The notes beneath the pieces were generated by a model, which saw only the letters and a program-made list of their open reading frames with translations, made no database searches and had not been told where the DNA came from. A program made the position numbers and the translations under genes. Below, piece after piece: positions 1-8,786 of a stretch of DNA of 64,000 bases (its first letter is position 1; every line of letters starts with the position of its first letter). The stretch comes from Kitasatospora sp. MMS16-BH015 (lineage in GTDB: Bacteria; Actinomycetota; Actinomycetes; Streptomycetales; Streptomycetaceae). The stretch lies in assembly GCF_002943525.1 (NCBI RefSeq), contig NZ_CP025394.1, positions 7,579,001 to 7,643,000 of the forward strand, given 5' to 3'.

Positions 1-529
1 TGACCTGCACCGAGGCGGTGCCGCACATCATGATCCGGCCCCAGGGACCGCGCCGGTCGAAGTAGCGCTGCATCGCCCGGTAGCGCGGCAGGTCGAGCTG
101 CATCCGGCGTTCGCGCGGGTACGGGTCGGTGCCGGTGCCGGTGAGGCGCAGGTCCTGGGTGGCGAGGGCGGCGGCCAGGGCGGCCTGGTCGGCCAGCAGG
201 CCCCGCGCGCAGTCGGCGGGGTCGGTGGCGGGCGGGGAGCTGAGCTCGACCTGCCCGCCGGGTTCGCGGGTGAGCCGGGAGCCGAAGGGCAGCTGCGGCT
301 CGCTGCTGCCGGGGCGGAGCGGGAGGGTGGCGAGCGCCTCGGCGACCCGCTCCGGGGCCACCGCCCGCTCGGGACATCGGGTGTCGTGGATGAACCACTC
401 GGCCTCGACCCCGGTGAGGCGGGGCGGCCCGATCTTGAAGCAGATGCCGAGCAGATGGTCCTCGGCGGTCGACTCCGTCAGGGGCGTCACGCTGGGTGGC
501 GACTGACTCGGCTGCGGCTGAGCGGTCAC
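1..529 (-). CDS. egtA: Glutamate-cysteine ligase EgtA, 5' part (cut by window edge)
   Basis: This is the N-terminal part of a GCS2-family glutamate-cysteine ligase of the EgtA type, which makes gamma-glutamylcysteine for ergothioneine biosynthesis. Seen: GICFKIGPPRLTGVEAEWF near the start, then GSRLTREPGGQVELSSPP and a DLPRYRAMQRYFDRRG stretch ending in MMCGTASVQV, all typical of the family. The gene runs left off the window, where egtB, egtC and egtD would be expected if the usual actinobacterial cluster is kept. The start is uncertain: in-frame GTG codons at 529 and 490 and an ATG at 565 are all possible, and none has a well-spaced ribosome-binding site. Confidence 0.85.
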   Translation of the reverse strand, partial: MTAQPQPSQSPPSVTPLTESTAEDHLLGICFKIGPPRLTGVEAEWFIHDTRCPERAVAPERVAEALATLPLRPGSSEPQLPFGSRLTREPGGQVELSSPPATDPADCARGLLADQAALAAALATQDLRLTGTGTDPYPRERRMQLDLPRYRAMQRYFDRRGPWGRIMMCGTASVQV

Positions 530-651
530 TTGGTGTGCGCGTACGGGTATCACCGGACTCACCATCCTCGGTTCGCGATTGCGGCCCGGTTCTTCCTGCT
601 CAGTCTGCTACGAACCAAACATGAACGCTTGATGTACGTCGTCCATGCAGG

Positions 652-1761
652 TCAGGGCTGGGTCAATCGGGTGAGCGCGGCCGTCAGGCGCTCGGTGGGC
701 AGCGCGTAGTTGAGCCGCAGGCAGCGGCCCCAGGCGGCGCCGAAGTCGGTGCCCGCCGAGAGCTCCACCTCACGCTCGGTGAGCAGCAGCTCCCGGGCTC
801 CCTCGGCCGGCAGGCCCAGCGCGGGGGCGTCCAGCCAGAGCAGGTACGAGGCCTCCGGCCGGGAGAGCACCGCCGGGCCGAGCGCCGCCAGGGCCAGCTC
901 CCGGTGCTCGACCAGCCGGGCCAGCAGCGCGTCCAGCCAGGGCCCGCCGTGCTCCAGCGCGGCCCGCTGCACCAGCTGCGGCAGCAGCCCACCCTCCCAG
1001 AGCCCGTAGCCCGCCATCAGGGTGAGCAGCCGCTCGCGCAGGCCCGGGTCCGGCACCAGGGCGAAGCAGCTCGGGATGCCGGAGGTGTTGAAGGTCTTGC
1101 CCACCGAGTTGAGCGTCACGGTGTGCCGGGCCGCCTCGCCCGCCACCGCCACGGCCACCGGGTGGCGCAGCCCGGTGCCGGGGTGGGTCAGGTCGCCGTG
1201 CACCTCGTCCGAGACCAGCAGCCCGCCGCGCCCGGCCACCTGCTCGGCCAGGGCGCGCAGCTCCTCGGCCCGCCAGACCCGCCCGGAGGGGTTGTGCGGG
1301 TTGCTCAGCAGCACCAGCTCCGCCTCGGCGTACGCGGCCACCGGCAGCCGGTACCCGGCCTCGTCCCGCTCCATCGGCACCGCCCGGTACGCCACCCCGG
1401 CCACCCGGCAGAGCTGCTCGAACCCGCCCCAGTCCGGGGTCGGCGCGCAGACCGGGCCGCGCGGCCGCACCAGCGCGAGCAGCAGCCGCAGCGCGGTGCG
1501 GGCGCTGAACGGCAGCAGCAGCACCCAGTCCGGATCCACCGCGACGTGGTGCCGCTCCCGGTACCAGCGGGCCACCAGCTCCCGGCCGCCCGGATCGCAG
1601 ACGGTGTACCCGTACGCGGGGTGCCCGGCCCGGGCGGCCAGCGCCGCGCCGATCTCCGGTGGCCCGGGCAGGTCCATGTCGGCCAGCCCGAGCGCGATCC
1701 GCCCGGCGCCCGCCCGGGCCCACTTGACGCTGCCGGTGCCACTGCGGTCGAAGGGTGTCAT
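652..1761 (-). CDS. PLP-dependent aminotransferase, MalY/PatB C-S lyase type
   Basis: This is a fold-type I PLP enzyme of 369 aa in the MalY/PatB (cystathionine beta-lyase-like) branch of class I/II aminotransferases. Visible features are the N-terminal MTPFDRSGTGSVKW, the Asn/Pro patch LLSNPHNPSGRVW, the Asp-containing LLVSDEVHGDL, the probable PLP-binding lysine in TLNSVGKTFN and a C-terminal LRLNYALP. Expected chemistry is beta-elimination of a C-S bond (cystathionine or a cysteine conjugate) or transamination. It lies directly upstream of egtA on the same strand, separated by about 120 bp. That invites the idea of a role in sulfur chemistry linked to ergothioneine, but the classical EgtE is a class V enzyme, so this is only inference. 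Confidence 0.85.
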   Translation of the reverse strand: MTPFDRSGTGSVKWARAGAGRIALGLADMDLPGPPEIGAALAARAGHPAYGYTVCDPGGRELVARWYRERHHVAVDPDWVLLLPFSARTALRLLLALVRPRGPVCAPTPDWGGFEQLCRVAGVAYRAVPMERDEAGYRLPVAAYAEAELVLLSNPHNPSGRVWRAEELRALAEQVAGRGGLLVSDEVHGDLTHPGTGLRHPVAVAVAGEAARHTVTLNSVGKTFNTSGIPSCFALVPDPGLRERLLTLMAGYGLWEGGLLPQLVQRAALEHGGPWLDALLARLVEHRELALAALGPAVLSRPEASYLLWLDAPALGLPAEGARELLLTEREVELSAGTDFGAAWGRCLRLNYALPTERLTAALTRLTQP

Positions 1762-1939
1762 CCGAGCTCCCGGGTGGAGGCGCGTGCGGTGCGGACCGGC
1801 TCACGCTACCCGCGCACGGGGGCTCCCATGCTGCTCGCGCGCCCGAGGTGGTGACATAGTCGGGCACGGAGGGATCATCCGAAAGGCTGCTGGTCAGACG
1901 GGCGGCCTAGGGTGAAGTGATTGGACAATGGGGGTAGTG

Positions 1940-2551
1940 ATGACTGACACGTCGCAGGCCGGAGGTGCCGTCACCCTCCTGGTCGCGCACCAGGTGGACG
2001 AGGGCTACGAAGCCACCTTCGAGGAGTGGGCCCGCGGCATCCTGGCCGCCGCCGCCGCCCAGCCGGGCAACCTGCGCACCGGGCTGCTGCGCCCGGCCGG
2101 CCCGGCCGAGCCGTGGCAGCTGGTGATGCACTTCAAGGACGCCGAGTCCTTCCAGGCCTGGCAGGACTCGCCCGAGCGGGCCGAGCGGCTCGGCTCGATC
2201 GACGGGCACCACGCGATAGACCGGCACGAACTCCGCGGCCTGGAGGGCTGGTTCGTCAGTGCGCCGACCGCCGCCGAGCGCGGCGGCCCGCCGCGCTGGA
2301 AGATGGCGGTGGCCGCCGCGATGGCGATCAGCCCGCTCACCGTGAGCGCCAACCTCTTCCTCACCCCGCACCTGCACATGCCGGTGGTGCTCCGCTCGAT
2401 CATCCTCGGCTGCGTGCTGAGCAGCCTGATGGTGTACCTCATGCTGCCGCTGGTCAACGGGCTGCTCAAGCCCTGGCTCTTTCCCAAGGACGCGAAGACC
2501 GCCAAGAACGCGAAGGCCCCGAGGGGCGGCAAGCGGGCCAGGAAGCACTGA
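1940..2551 (+). CDS. Antibiotic-biosynthesis-monooxygenase-fold protein with C-terminal membrane segments
   Basis: The first ~100 residues resemble an ABM (antibiotic biosynthesis monooxygenase) dimeric ferredoxin-like domain: a TLLVAHQVDEGYEATFEEW strand-helix, then PGNLRTGLLRP and WQLVMHFKDAESFQAW. Two hydrophobic helices follow (around WKMAVAAAMAISPLTVSANLF and VLRSIILGCVLSSLMVYLML), and the tail is Lys/Arg-rich. Fusions of this domain to two transmembrane helices are common in bacteria and have no firm function. I start at the ATG at 1940 because a GGGGG run at 1930-1934 is a well-spaced ribosome-binding site. The ATG at 1928 is an alternative that adds four residues. Confidence 0.75.
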   Translation: MTDTSQAGGAVTLLVAHQVDEGYEATFEEWARGILAAAAAQPGNLRTGLLRPAGPAEPWQLVMHFKDAESFQAWQDSPERAERLGSIDGHHAIDRHELRGLEGWFVSAPTAAERGGPPRWKMAVAAAMAISPLTVSANLFLTPHLHMPVVLRSIILGCVLSSLMVYLMLPLVNGLLKPWLFPKDAKTAKNAKAPRGGKRARKH

Positions 2552-2563
2552 CCGAGCGCGAGT

Positions 2564-3721
2564 TCAGGCGACCAGCCGGCGCTCCAGCGGGGTGCGGAAC
2601 CTCGGGGTCACCCGGCTGTCGCCCAACCACGCCCGCAGGCGGTCGAGTTCGGCCGTGACGGCCTTCTCGGCCGCCCGGCCTGCCTGCTCCAGCGGCTCCC
2701 AGGCCAGCTCGCCGCTCGGGCGCTGGGCCCAGCCGCCGACGATCCGGCCGCACCACCAGACGGTCGGGCCGATGTTGCCCGAGCGGTCGAAGAGTTCGGC
2801 CCGGTGCTCGGTGGGCAGGTAGAAGTCGCGCTGCTGCCAGCCCATCGCCGTCGGGTCGAGCGCGGGCAGCAGGGCCGCCCAGGGCTCCGGCGGCTCGACG
2901 GGGTCCACGTCCTCCGGCAGCACCCAACCGGGGCCGGCCGCGAGCTCCACCGGCACCGCCGCGCAGGCGGCCAGGGCGGCCCGCACCTCGCGCAGGCCCC
3001 AGCCCGTCCACCACTTCAGATCGGCCTCGGTGGCCGGCCCGTACGAGGCCAGCCAGCGCCTGGCCAGCTCGGCCTGCGCCTGGGCCACCGGCAGGTGGGC
3101 CGGGGCCTCGTGCGGCTCCCAGTGGTGGGTGCCGCTGGTCCAGCCGCCGACCGGGCGCCCCCGGACGACGGTGCCGTCCATGCCCAGCACCGTCAGCAGC
3201 CGGCTGCCGACGCTCTGCCGCGCCTCGTACGGCTTGCCCGCCGACATCAGCACGCTCTCGCGCAACTCGGTCACGCAGTCGCCGAGTTGCTTGAGGTTGG
3301 CCTCGCCGAGCTCGGCCAGGGCGGCGAGGGTGCGGCGCTCGACCTCGGCCAGCCAGGCGGCGTCCCAGCCGCCCTCGGCGAGGAAGGAGAGCAGGCCGCG
3401 CCGCTCCTTCTCGGCCACCTTGCGGGTGGTGGAGGAGTGCACCAGCGGGGCCAGGTCCTCGGGCAGCACGAAGAGGGTGCGGCGCATGCCGTGCATCCGC
3501 AGCAGGGTGCGGTCCCGGTAGAGCGCCCGCTCCAGGTCGGCCACGTGGGCGTCGGCCGAGCGGGCGGCGGTGGAGAGGAAGACGGTGGCCGGGTCGCTCG
3601 CGTGCAGCACCAGCACCGCCTCGGCCACCTGCTCGGGCGAGCCCGCCCGGTGGGCCGGGCCGAGCAGGTGGCGGCGGGCCAGGCGGGCGCGGCGCTGGTC
3701 GTCGTCGATCGCGAGGGTCAT
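2564..3721 (-). CDS. Winged-helix DNA-binding protein of the AlkZ-like (HTH_42) family
   Basis: A 385-aa protein of the winged-helix HTH_42 family, whose characterised members (AlkZ, YcaQ) are DNA glycosylases that unhook interstrand crosslinks or excise bulky alkylated bases. Seen: the N-terminal ARRHLLGPAHRAGSPEQVAEAVLVLHASDP, then MHGMRRTLFVLPEDL, WWTGWGL and a C-terminal FLP-type beta region with DRSGNIGPTVWWCGRIVGGW. At the place where AlkZ carries its QxQ catalytic motif this protein reads LHASD. Glycosylase activity is therefore doubtful. It ends 13 bp from the convergent monooxygenase-fold gene. Confidence 0.8.
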   Translation of the reverse strand: MTLAIDDDQRRARLARRHLLGPAHRAGSPEQVAEAVLVLHASDPATVFLSTAARSADAHVADLERALYRDRTLLRMHGMRRTLFVLPEDLAPLVHSSTTRKVAEKERRGLLSFLAEGGWDAAWLAEVERRTLAALAELGEANLKQLGDCVTELRESVLMSAGKPYEARQSVGSRLLTVLGMDGTVVRGRPVGGWTSGTHHWEPHEAPAHLPVAQAQAELARRWLASYGPATEADLKWWTGWGLREVRAALAACAAVPVELAAGPGWVLPEDVDPVEPPEPWAALLPALDPTAMGWQQRDFYLPTEHRAELFDRSGNIGPTVWWCGRIVGGWAQRPSGELAWEPLEQAGRAAEKAVTAELDRLRAWLGDSRVTPRFRTPLERRLVA

Positions 3722-3744
3722 GTGCGGTCCTTCGGCTCCGGGGG

Positions 3745-5526
3745 TCAGGAGTCTGCCAGGGCGAAGGCGGTGTTCACCAGCGCGACGTGGGTGAAGGCCT
3801 GCGGGGTGTTGCCCAACTGGCGGCCGGTCACCGGGTCGTACTCCTCGGAGAGCAGGCCCAGGTCGTTGCCGAGTGCCACCACCCGGCCGAACAGCTCCCG
3901 GGCCTCGCCGGTGCGGCCGGTCAGCGCCAGCGCGTCGGCCAGCCAGAACGAGCAGGCCAGGAAGGCCCCTTCGATGCCGCGCAGGCCGTCCGGCCCCGGC
4001 CGGCCGGTGGCCCGCGGGGACTCGTAGCGGCGGACGAACCCGCCGTGGTCCAGCCCGTTGCGCACCGCGTCCACGGTGCGCACCACCCGGGCGTCGTCCG
4101 GCGGCAGGAAGCCGGTCTTCACCACGAAGAGCACGGCCGCGTCCAACTCCCGCCCGCCGTAGTGCTGGACGAACACCCCGCGCCCGGCGTCGTAGCCGTG
4201 CGCCAGCACGTCCGCGTGCACCGCCGCGCGCAGCGCGCGCCAGCGCTCCACCGGGGCGGGCAGGCCGGTGGCCTCTGCCATCTTCAGCGCGCCGTCGGCG
4301 GCCACCCAGGTCATCACCTTGGAGTGGGTGAAGTGCCGCCGCTCGCCCCGGATCTCCCACAGGCCCTCGTCCGGCTCACGCCAGTGCTTCTCCAGGAAGT
4401 CCATCAGGGCCAGCAGCAGCCGCCAGACCTTGCGCTCCATCGGCAGCCCGGCCGCCAGGGCCAGCTGGAGGGTGTCCACCACCTCGCCGTAGACGTCGAG
4501 TTGGAGCTGGTGCACGGCCGCGTTGCCCAGCCGCACCGGGGCCGAGCCCCGGTAGCCGGGCAGCCAGTGGGCCACCGTCTCGGGCAGGCCGCGCTCGCCC
4601 GCCACGCCGTAGACGGTCTGCAGGTCGCCCGGATCGCCCGCGATGGCCCGCAGCAGCCAGGTGTGCCAGGCGGCCGCCTCCTCGCGGTAGCCGCCGCGCA
4701 GCAGGGCGGAGAGGGTCAGGCTGGAGTCGCGCAGCCAGCAGAACCGGTAGTCCCAGTTCCGTTCGCCGCCGAGCACCTCGGGCAGCGAGGTGGTCGGGGC
4801 GGCCACGATGCCGCCGGTCGGGCCGTAGGTGAGCGCCTTGAGGGTGAGCAGCGAGCGCAGCACCTGCGGTCGCCACTCGCCCCGGTAGCGGCAGGCCGCC
4901 GCCCAGCGGCGCCAGTACTCCAGGGTGCCGGTGAGCACCCGGTCGGCCTCGGCCCGCGGCGCGGCGGCCAGGTGGGAGGGCTGCCAGGTCAGCGTGAAGG
5001 CCACCCGCTCGCCCGCCCGGACGGTGAACTCCGAGACGGTGGCGCCCTGTTCGCCGTAGGTGTGCACCCCCGGCGGCACCCGCAGCCAGGCCGAGTCCGG
5101 CCCGGCCACCGCCACCCGGTGGTGGCCGGTGCGCCGCACCCAGGGCGCCACCCGACCGCTGTTGAACCGCAGCCGCAGCTCGCCGCGGACGGCCACCTGG
5201 CCGGCCAATCCGTCCACGATCCGCACCAGTTGCGGCGCGCGGTGGCGCCGGGGCATGAAGTCGGTGACCCGGACGGCCCCGGTCGGGGTGTGCCAGTCGG
5301 ATTCCAGCACCAGGGTGTCGCCCCGGTAGCGCCGGGCGGTGCACGGCCCGCCGCCCGCCGGGGCCAGCCGCCAGCCGCCGTGGGCGTCGGTGCCCAGCAG
5401 GGCGGCGAAGCAGCTGGGGGAGTCGAAGCGGGGCAGGCAGAGCCAGTCGACCGAACCGTCCCGGCCGACCAGGGCGGCGGTCTCCAGGTCTCCGATGAGG
5501 GCGTAGTCCTCGATGAGTCCGGCCAT
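3745..5526 (-). CDS. Glycoside hydrolase family 15 (trehalase/glucoamylase-like)
   Basis: A 593-aa cytoplasmic GH15 enzyme with the usual N-terminal beta-sandwich (MAGLIEDYALIGDLETAALV, DWLCLPRFDSPSCFA) and a C-terminal alpha/alpha barrel. Barrel motifs include NWDYRFCWLRDSSLTL, the acidic GLWEIRGERRHFTHSKVMTW and LLSEEYDPVTGRQLGNTPQAFTH, which contain the likely catalytic acid and base glutamates. Actinobacterial members of this subfamily include phosphate-dependent trehalases as well as glucoamylases, and sequence alone does not decide. The start is the ATG at 5526 in MAGLIEDY. There is no signal peptide. The gene is 24 bp downstream of the HTH_42 gene start and on the same strand. Confidence 0.88.
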   Translation of the reverse strand: MAGLIEDYALIGDLETAALVGRDGSVDWLCLPRFDSPSCFAALLGTDAHGGWRLAPAGGGPCTARRYRGDTLVLESDWHTPTGAVRVTDFMPRRHRAPQLVRIVDGLAGQVAVRGELRLRFNSGRVAPWVRRTGHHRVAVAGPDSAWLRVPPGVHTYGEQGATVSEFTVRAGERVAFTLTWQPSHLAAAPRAEADRVLTGTLEYWRRWAAACRYRGEWRPQVLRSLLTLKALTYGPTGGIVAAPTTSLPEVLGGERNWDYRFCWLRDSSLTLSALLRGGYREEAAAWHTWLLRAIAGDPGDLQTVYGVAGERGLPETVAHWLPGYRGSAPVRLGNAAVHQLQLDVYGEVVDTLQLALAAGLPMERKVWRLLLALMDFLEKHWREPDEGLWEIRGERRHFTHSKVMTWVAADGALKMAEATGLPAPVERWRALRAAVHADVLAHGYDAGRGVFVQHYGGRELDAAVLFVVKTGFLPPDDARVVRTVDAVRNGLDHGGFVRRYESPRATGRPGPDGLRGIEGAFLACSFWLADALALTGRTGEARELFGRVVALGNDLGLLSEEYDPVTGRQLGNTPQAFTHVALVNTAFALADS

Positions 5527-5655
5527 CGCCCACCCATTCTCCCCGCCCGGCCCGGTCTCCACCCGTTTGCTCCGGCTTGCGGCGGACTCGTTCGAATAGG
5601 AAGATCTTTATGCCTGTTGTCTCCTGCGGGCCCGGAGCCGGAAAGGGGTGTCGGC

Positions 5656-6462
5656 ATGCGACGACCGAACTGGGTACCCCCCGGTACCGATCTCGACAAG
5701 CCCAATGCCGCCCGGGTGTACGACTACTACCTGGGCGGTTCGCACAACTTCGAGGCCGACCGCCGGATGGCCCGCCGGGCGATGGAGCTCTGGCCGGACC
5801 TGCCCGCGATCATGCGCGCCAACCGGGCCTTCCTGCGCCGCTCGGTGCAGTACCTCGCCGACCGGGGCCTGACCCGCTTCCTGGACGTCGGCTCCGGCAT
5901 CCCGACCTTCGGCGCGGTGCACGAGGTGGCCCGGGTCACCGCGCCCGGAGCCCGGGTGGTGTACGTGGACCGCGACCCGGTGGCGGTGGCGCACAGCCGG
6001 CTGCTGCTCAAGGACGACCCGCTCTCCAGCGTGGTCGAGGCCGACCTGCGCGACCCGGCCGACCTGCTGGCCAGGCCCGAGGTGCGCGAACTGCTGGCGG
6101 CCGGCGAGCCGGTGGCGCTGATGCTGGTCGCGGTGGTGCACTTCGTGACCGACGCCGAGGAGCCCGCCAAGGTGCTCGCCACCCTGCGCGAGGCCCTGCC
6201 CGCCGGGAGCGCGCTGGTGCTCTCGCACGCCTCCCTGGAGGGCCGGCCCGACCAGGCCGGGCCGCACCAGGACCTCTACCGGCTCACCCCGACCCCGCTG
6301 ACCATGCGCAGCCGGCAGCAGATCACCGACTTCTTCGAGGGCTTCGAGCTGGTCGAGCCCGGCGTGGTCTACCTCCCCGAGTGGCGGCCGGAGAATCCGG
6401 AGGCCGTCGGCCCGCACCCCGAGCGGATGACCGGCATGGCGGGCGTCGGATTCCTCCGGTGA
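5656..6462 (+). CDS. SAM-dependent methyltransferase, DUF574/Methyltransf_19 family
   Basis: A 268-aa member of the actinobacteria-specific DUF574 (Methyltransf_19) family. Visible hallmarks are PNAARVYDYYLGGSHNFEADR near the N-terminus, the SAM-binding FLDVGSGIPTFGAVHEVA, the acidic VVYVDRDPVAVAHS and VVHFVTDAEEP. Substrates of this family are mostly unknown. The ATG at 5656 follows a GAAAGGGG ribosome-binding site. Its TGA overlaps the GTG start of the following cyclic-di-GMP gene (GTGA), so the two are translationally coupled. Confidence 0.9.
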   Translation: MRRPNWVPPGTDLDKPNAARVYDYYLGGSHNFEADRRMARRAMELWPDLPAIMRANRAFLRRSVQYLADRGLTRFLDVGSGIPTFGAVHEVARVTAPGARVVYVDRDPVAVAHSRLLLKDDPLSSVVEADLRDPADLLARPEVRELLAAGEPVALMLVAVVHFVTDAEEPAKVLATLREALPAGSALVLSHASLEGRPDQAGPHQDLYRLTPTPLTMRSRQQITDFFEGFELVEPGVVYLPEWRPENPEAVGPHPERMTGMAGVGFLR

Positions 6463-8558
6463 GCGCCGACCGGCCCGCCGGGCCCACCGCCGAGGACGGG
6501 CACTTCCAGCAGGAGTGGGCCCGGCTGCTGGAGAGCGGCCACGGCGTGGTCGTCCACCCCGGGCTGCTGCGCCGGCTGGTGCAGCGCACCCTGGCGCTGC
6601 TACACCAGGCCCAGCACGAGGAGCCGTTCCAGGCCGGCCCGGCCGCCGAGGCCGGCGCGCTGCTGGTCGAGGAGCACTTCACCGACCCGGCCGTGCTGGC
6701 CCGGGCCGTCGAGCTGCTGCACGAGGCGCCCCAGGGGCGCGGCCCCGCGCTCTGCGGCGCCTTCGCGGCCGGCTGGGCCGCCGCCCTGCGCGAGCGCACC
6801 CTGCGCGAGCAGGAGTCGATCCGGATGGCGGCCGACATCGCCCGCCAGGAGGTCGAGAAGGCGCTGCGCGCCTCGGAGAACCGCTTCCGCGCCCTCTTCG
6901 AGAGCGCCGCGATCGGCATCGGCATCGGCGACACCGAGGGCAACATCCTGGCGGTCAACCGGGCGCTCCAGGACATCTTCGGCGCCCGCCCGGAGGACCT
7001 CCAGGGCCACCGGGTCGACGAGCTCGTGCACCCCGAGGACACCCCCGGGGTCTGGGAGGCGTACGAGGAGCTGATCACCGGCAAGCGCGAGTACCTCCAG
7101 TTCGACAAGCCGTACTACCGCCGGGACGGCGAGGTGGTCTGGACCCACCTGACCGTCTCGCTGATCCGCGACGACGAGGGCCGCCCGCAGTACCAGGTGG
7201 CGATGCTGGAGGACATCACCGACCGGTACCGCCTCCAGGAGCGGCTGCGCCACCAGGCCACCCACGACCCGCTGACCGGCCTGCCCAACCGCTCGGCCTT
7301 CTTCGAGCGGCTGGAGCGGCTCTTCGAGGAGCCGGAGGCGGGGGCCAGGTTCGGCCTCTGCTACGTGGACCTGGACGGCTTCAAGGTGGTCAACGACAGC
7401 CTCGGCCACGACACCGGCGACCAGCTGCTCGCCGCCGTGGCCGGCCGGCTGGAGGCGGCCCTCACCCCGCTCGGGCACATGGTGGCCCGGCTCGGCGGCG
7501 ACGAGTTCGTGGTGCTGCTGGAGAACTGCCGGGGCGAGCAGGAGGCGGTGGCCGCCGCCAAGACGGTGCTCGCGGCGCTGGACAGACCGGTGCTGATCGG
7601 CGACCACAAGCTGGCCGTGGGCGCGAGCGTGGGCGTGCTCGAGCGCCGGGTCTCCACCACCACGCCGGGCGCGGCCGTCCGGGCCGCCGACCTCACGCTC
7701 TACCGGGCCAAGGAGGCCGGGCGGGGCCGCTGGACGCTCTTCGACCCCAAGGAGAACGCCCGGTCGGTCAGCCGGTACGCGGTCTCCGTGCGGATGCCGG
7801 CCGCGCTGGACCGGGGCGAGTTCTTCATCGACTACCAGCCGCTGCACTCGCTGGCCGACGGCTCGCTGGCGGCGGTGGAGGCGCTGGTGCGCTGGCGGCA
7901 CCCGCAGCTGGGCGTGCTCGGCCCGGAGGAGTTCATCGGCACCGCCGAGGAGACCGGGCTGATCATGCCGCTCGGCCGGTGGGTGCTGGAGCAGGCCTGC
8001 GGCCAAGCGGCCGACTGGGTCAGGCGGTTCGGCCCGGCCGCGCCGCAGATGAACGTCAACCTGGCGGTCCGTCAGGCCCGCAACGCCGGCCTGGTCGGCG
8101 ACATCGACCGGATCCTGCGGGCCTCCGGCCTGGACCCGGCCAAGCTCCAGCTGGAGATCACCGAGAGCACCGTGGTCGGCCCCGAGGACGAGGCCCTCAA
8201 GGCCCTGCACGGGGTGGTGGACATGGGCGTCTCGCTCGCCGTGGACGACTTCGGCACCGGCTGGTCCAACCTCGCCTACCTGCGCGACCTGCCGGTCTCC
8301 GGTCTCAAGATCGCCGGCTCCTTCGTCGGCGACCTGCACGACCCCACCAAGGACGCCCACCTCGGCTGGCGGATCGTCAGCGGCCTGGTCTCGCTCGCCC
8401 ACAGCCTCGGCCTCACCGTCACCGCGGAGGGCGTGGAGACCGCCGCCGACGCCGACCGGCTCCGCCTGATGGGCTGCGACTGGGCCCAGGGCTGGCACTT
8501 CGGCCGCCCGATGCGGCCCGCGGAGATCGCCAGAAGGATCTCCGCCGACAGCCGGTAG
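6459..8558 (+). CDS. PAS-GGDEF-EAL cyclic-di-GMP turnover protein
   Basis: A 699-aa soluble protein. Residues 1-130 are helical with no recognised domain; about 140-258 is a PAS/PAC sensor (NRFRALFESAAIGIGIGD, ending LEDITDRYRL); about 265-430 is a GGDEF domain with an intact GGDEF at 346-350; about 445-690 is an EAL domain with EAL at 474-476, ITES, DDFGTG at 596-601 and QGWHFGRP. Both diguanylate cyclase and phosphodiesterase motifs look intact, so either direction is possible. No RxxD inhibitory site precedes GGDEF, and the usual LKID reads LKIA (616-619). The GTG start at 6459 overlaps the upstream methyltransferase stop. The polysaccharide operon begins 225 bp downstream. Confidence 0.93.
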   Translation: MSADRPAGPTAEDGHFQQEWARLLESGHGVVVHPGLLRRLVQRTLALLHQAQHEEPFQAGPAAEAGALLVEEHFTDPAVLARAVELLHEAPQGRGPALCGAFAAGWAAALRERTLREQESIRMAADIARQEVEKALRASENRFRALFESAAIGIGIGDTEGNILAVNRALQDIFGARPEDLQGHRVDELVHPEDTPGVWEAYEELITGKREYLQFDKPYYRRDGEVVWTHLTVSLIRDDEGRPQYQVAMLEDITDRYRLQERLRHQATHDPLTGLPNRSAFFERLERLFEEPEAGARFGLCYVDLDGFKVVNDSLGHDTGDQLLAAVAGRLEAALTPLGHMVARLGGDEFVVLLENCRGEQEAVAAAKTVLAALDRPVLIGDHKLAVGASVGVLERRVSTTTPGAAVRAADLTLYRAKEAGRGRWTLFDPKENARSVSRYAVSVRMPAALDRGEFFIDYQPLHSLADGSLAAVEALVRWRHPQLGVLGPEEFIGTAEETGLIMPLGRWVLEQACGQAADWVRRFGPAAPQMNVNLAVRQARNAGLVGDIDRILRASGLDPAKLQLEITESTVVGPEDEALKALHGVVDMGVSLAVDDFGTGWSNLAYLRDLPVSGLKIAGSFVGDLHDPTKDAHLGWRIVSGLVSLAHSLGLTVTAEGVETAADADRLRLMGCDWAQGWHFGRPMRPAEIARRISADSR

Positions 8559-8622
8559 GGCCTCCCGGGTGGGGGCGAATCGGGCATGGCGTAGGAAAAG
8601 CTACGTAATGCGGACATAAGGG

Positions 8623-8652
8623 TTGACAGGCCCTCGGTAGGGCGCGAATGAT
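8623..8652 (+). promoter_or_regulatory. Candidate promoter of the polysaccharide operon
   Basis: A perfect TTGACA (8623-8628) stands 18 bp before AATGAT (8647-8652). The -35 is ideal and the -10 is weak. It lies in the 228-bp gap between the cyclic-di-GMP gene and the first glycosyltransferase and points toward the latter, leaving an untranslated leader of about 130 bp. Confidence 0.4.
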
Positions 8653-8786
8653 GGGCTCAACCAGGGGGTGGCAGGGGGTTCCGGGGGATCGTATCGGGGG
8701 CCGTTGTATCGCCCGGGGCTTCGCGCCCTGTCTCCGCGTACGCCTGAGTATCCGGCGTACCCCCGCCTCAGGAGAGGCCGTCCGTG

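Noticed and set aside
3787..5600. Long plus-strand open frame opposite the GH15 gene
   Set aside because: His/Gly/Arg-rich shadow of a clear GH15 coding sequence on the other strand.
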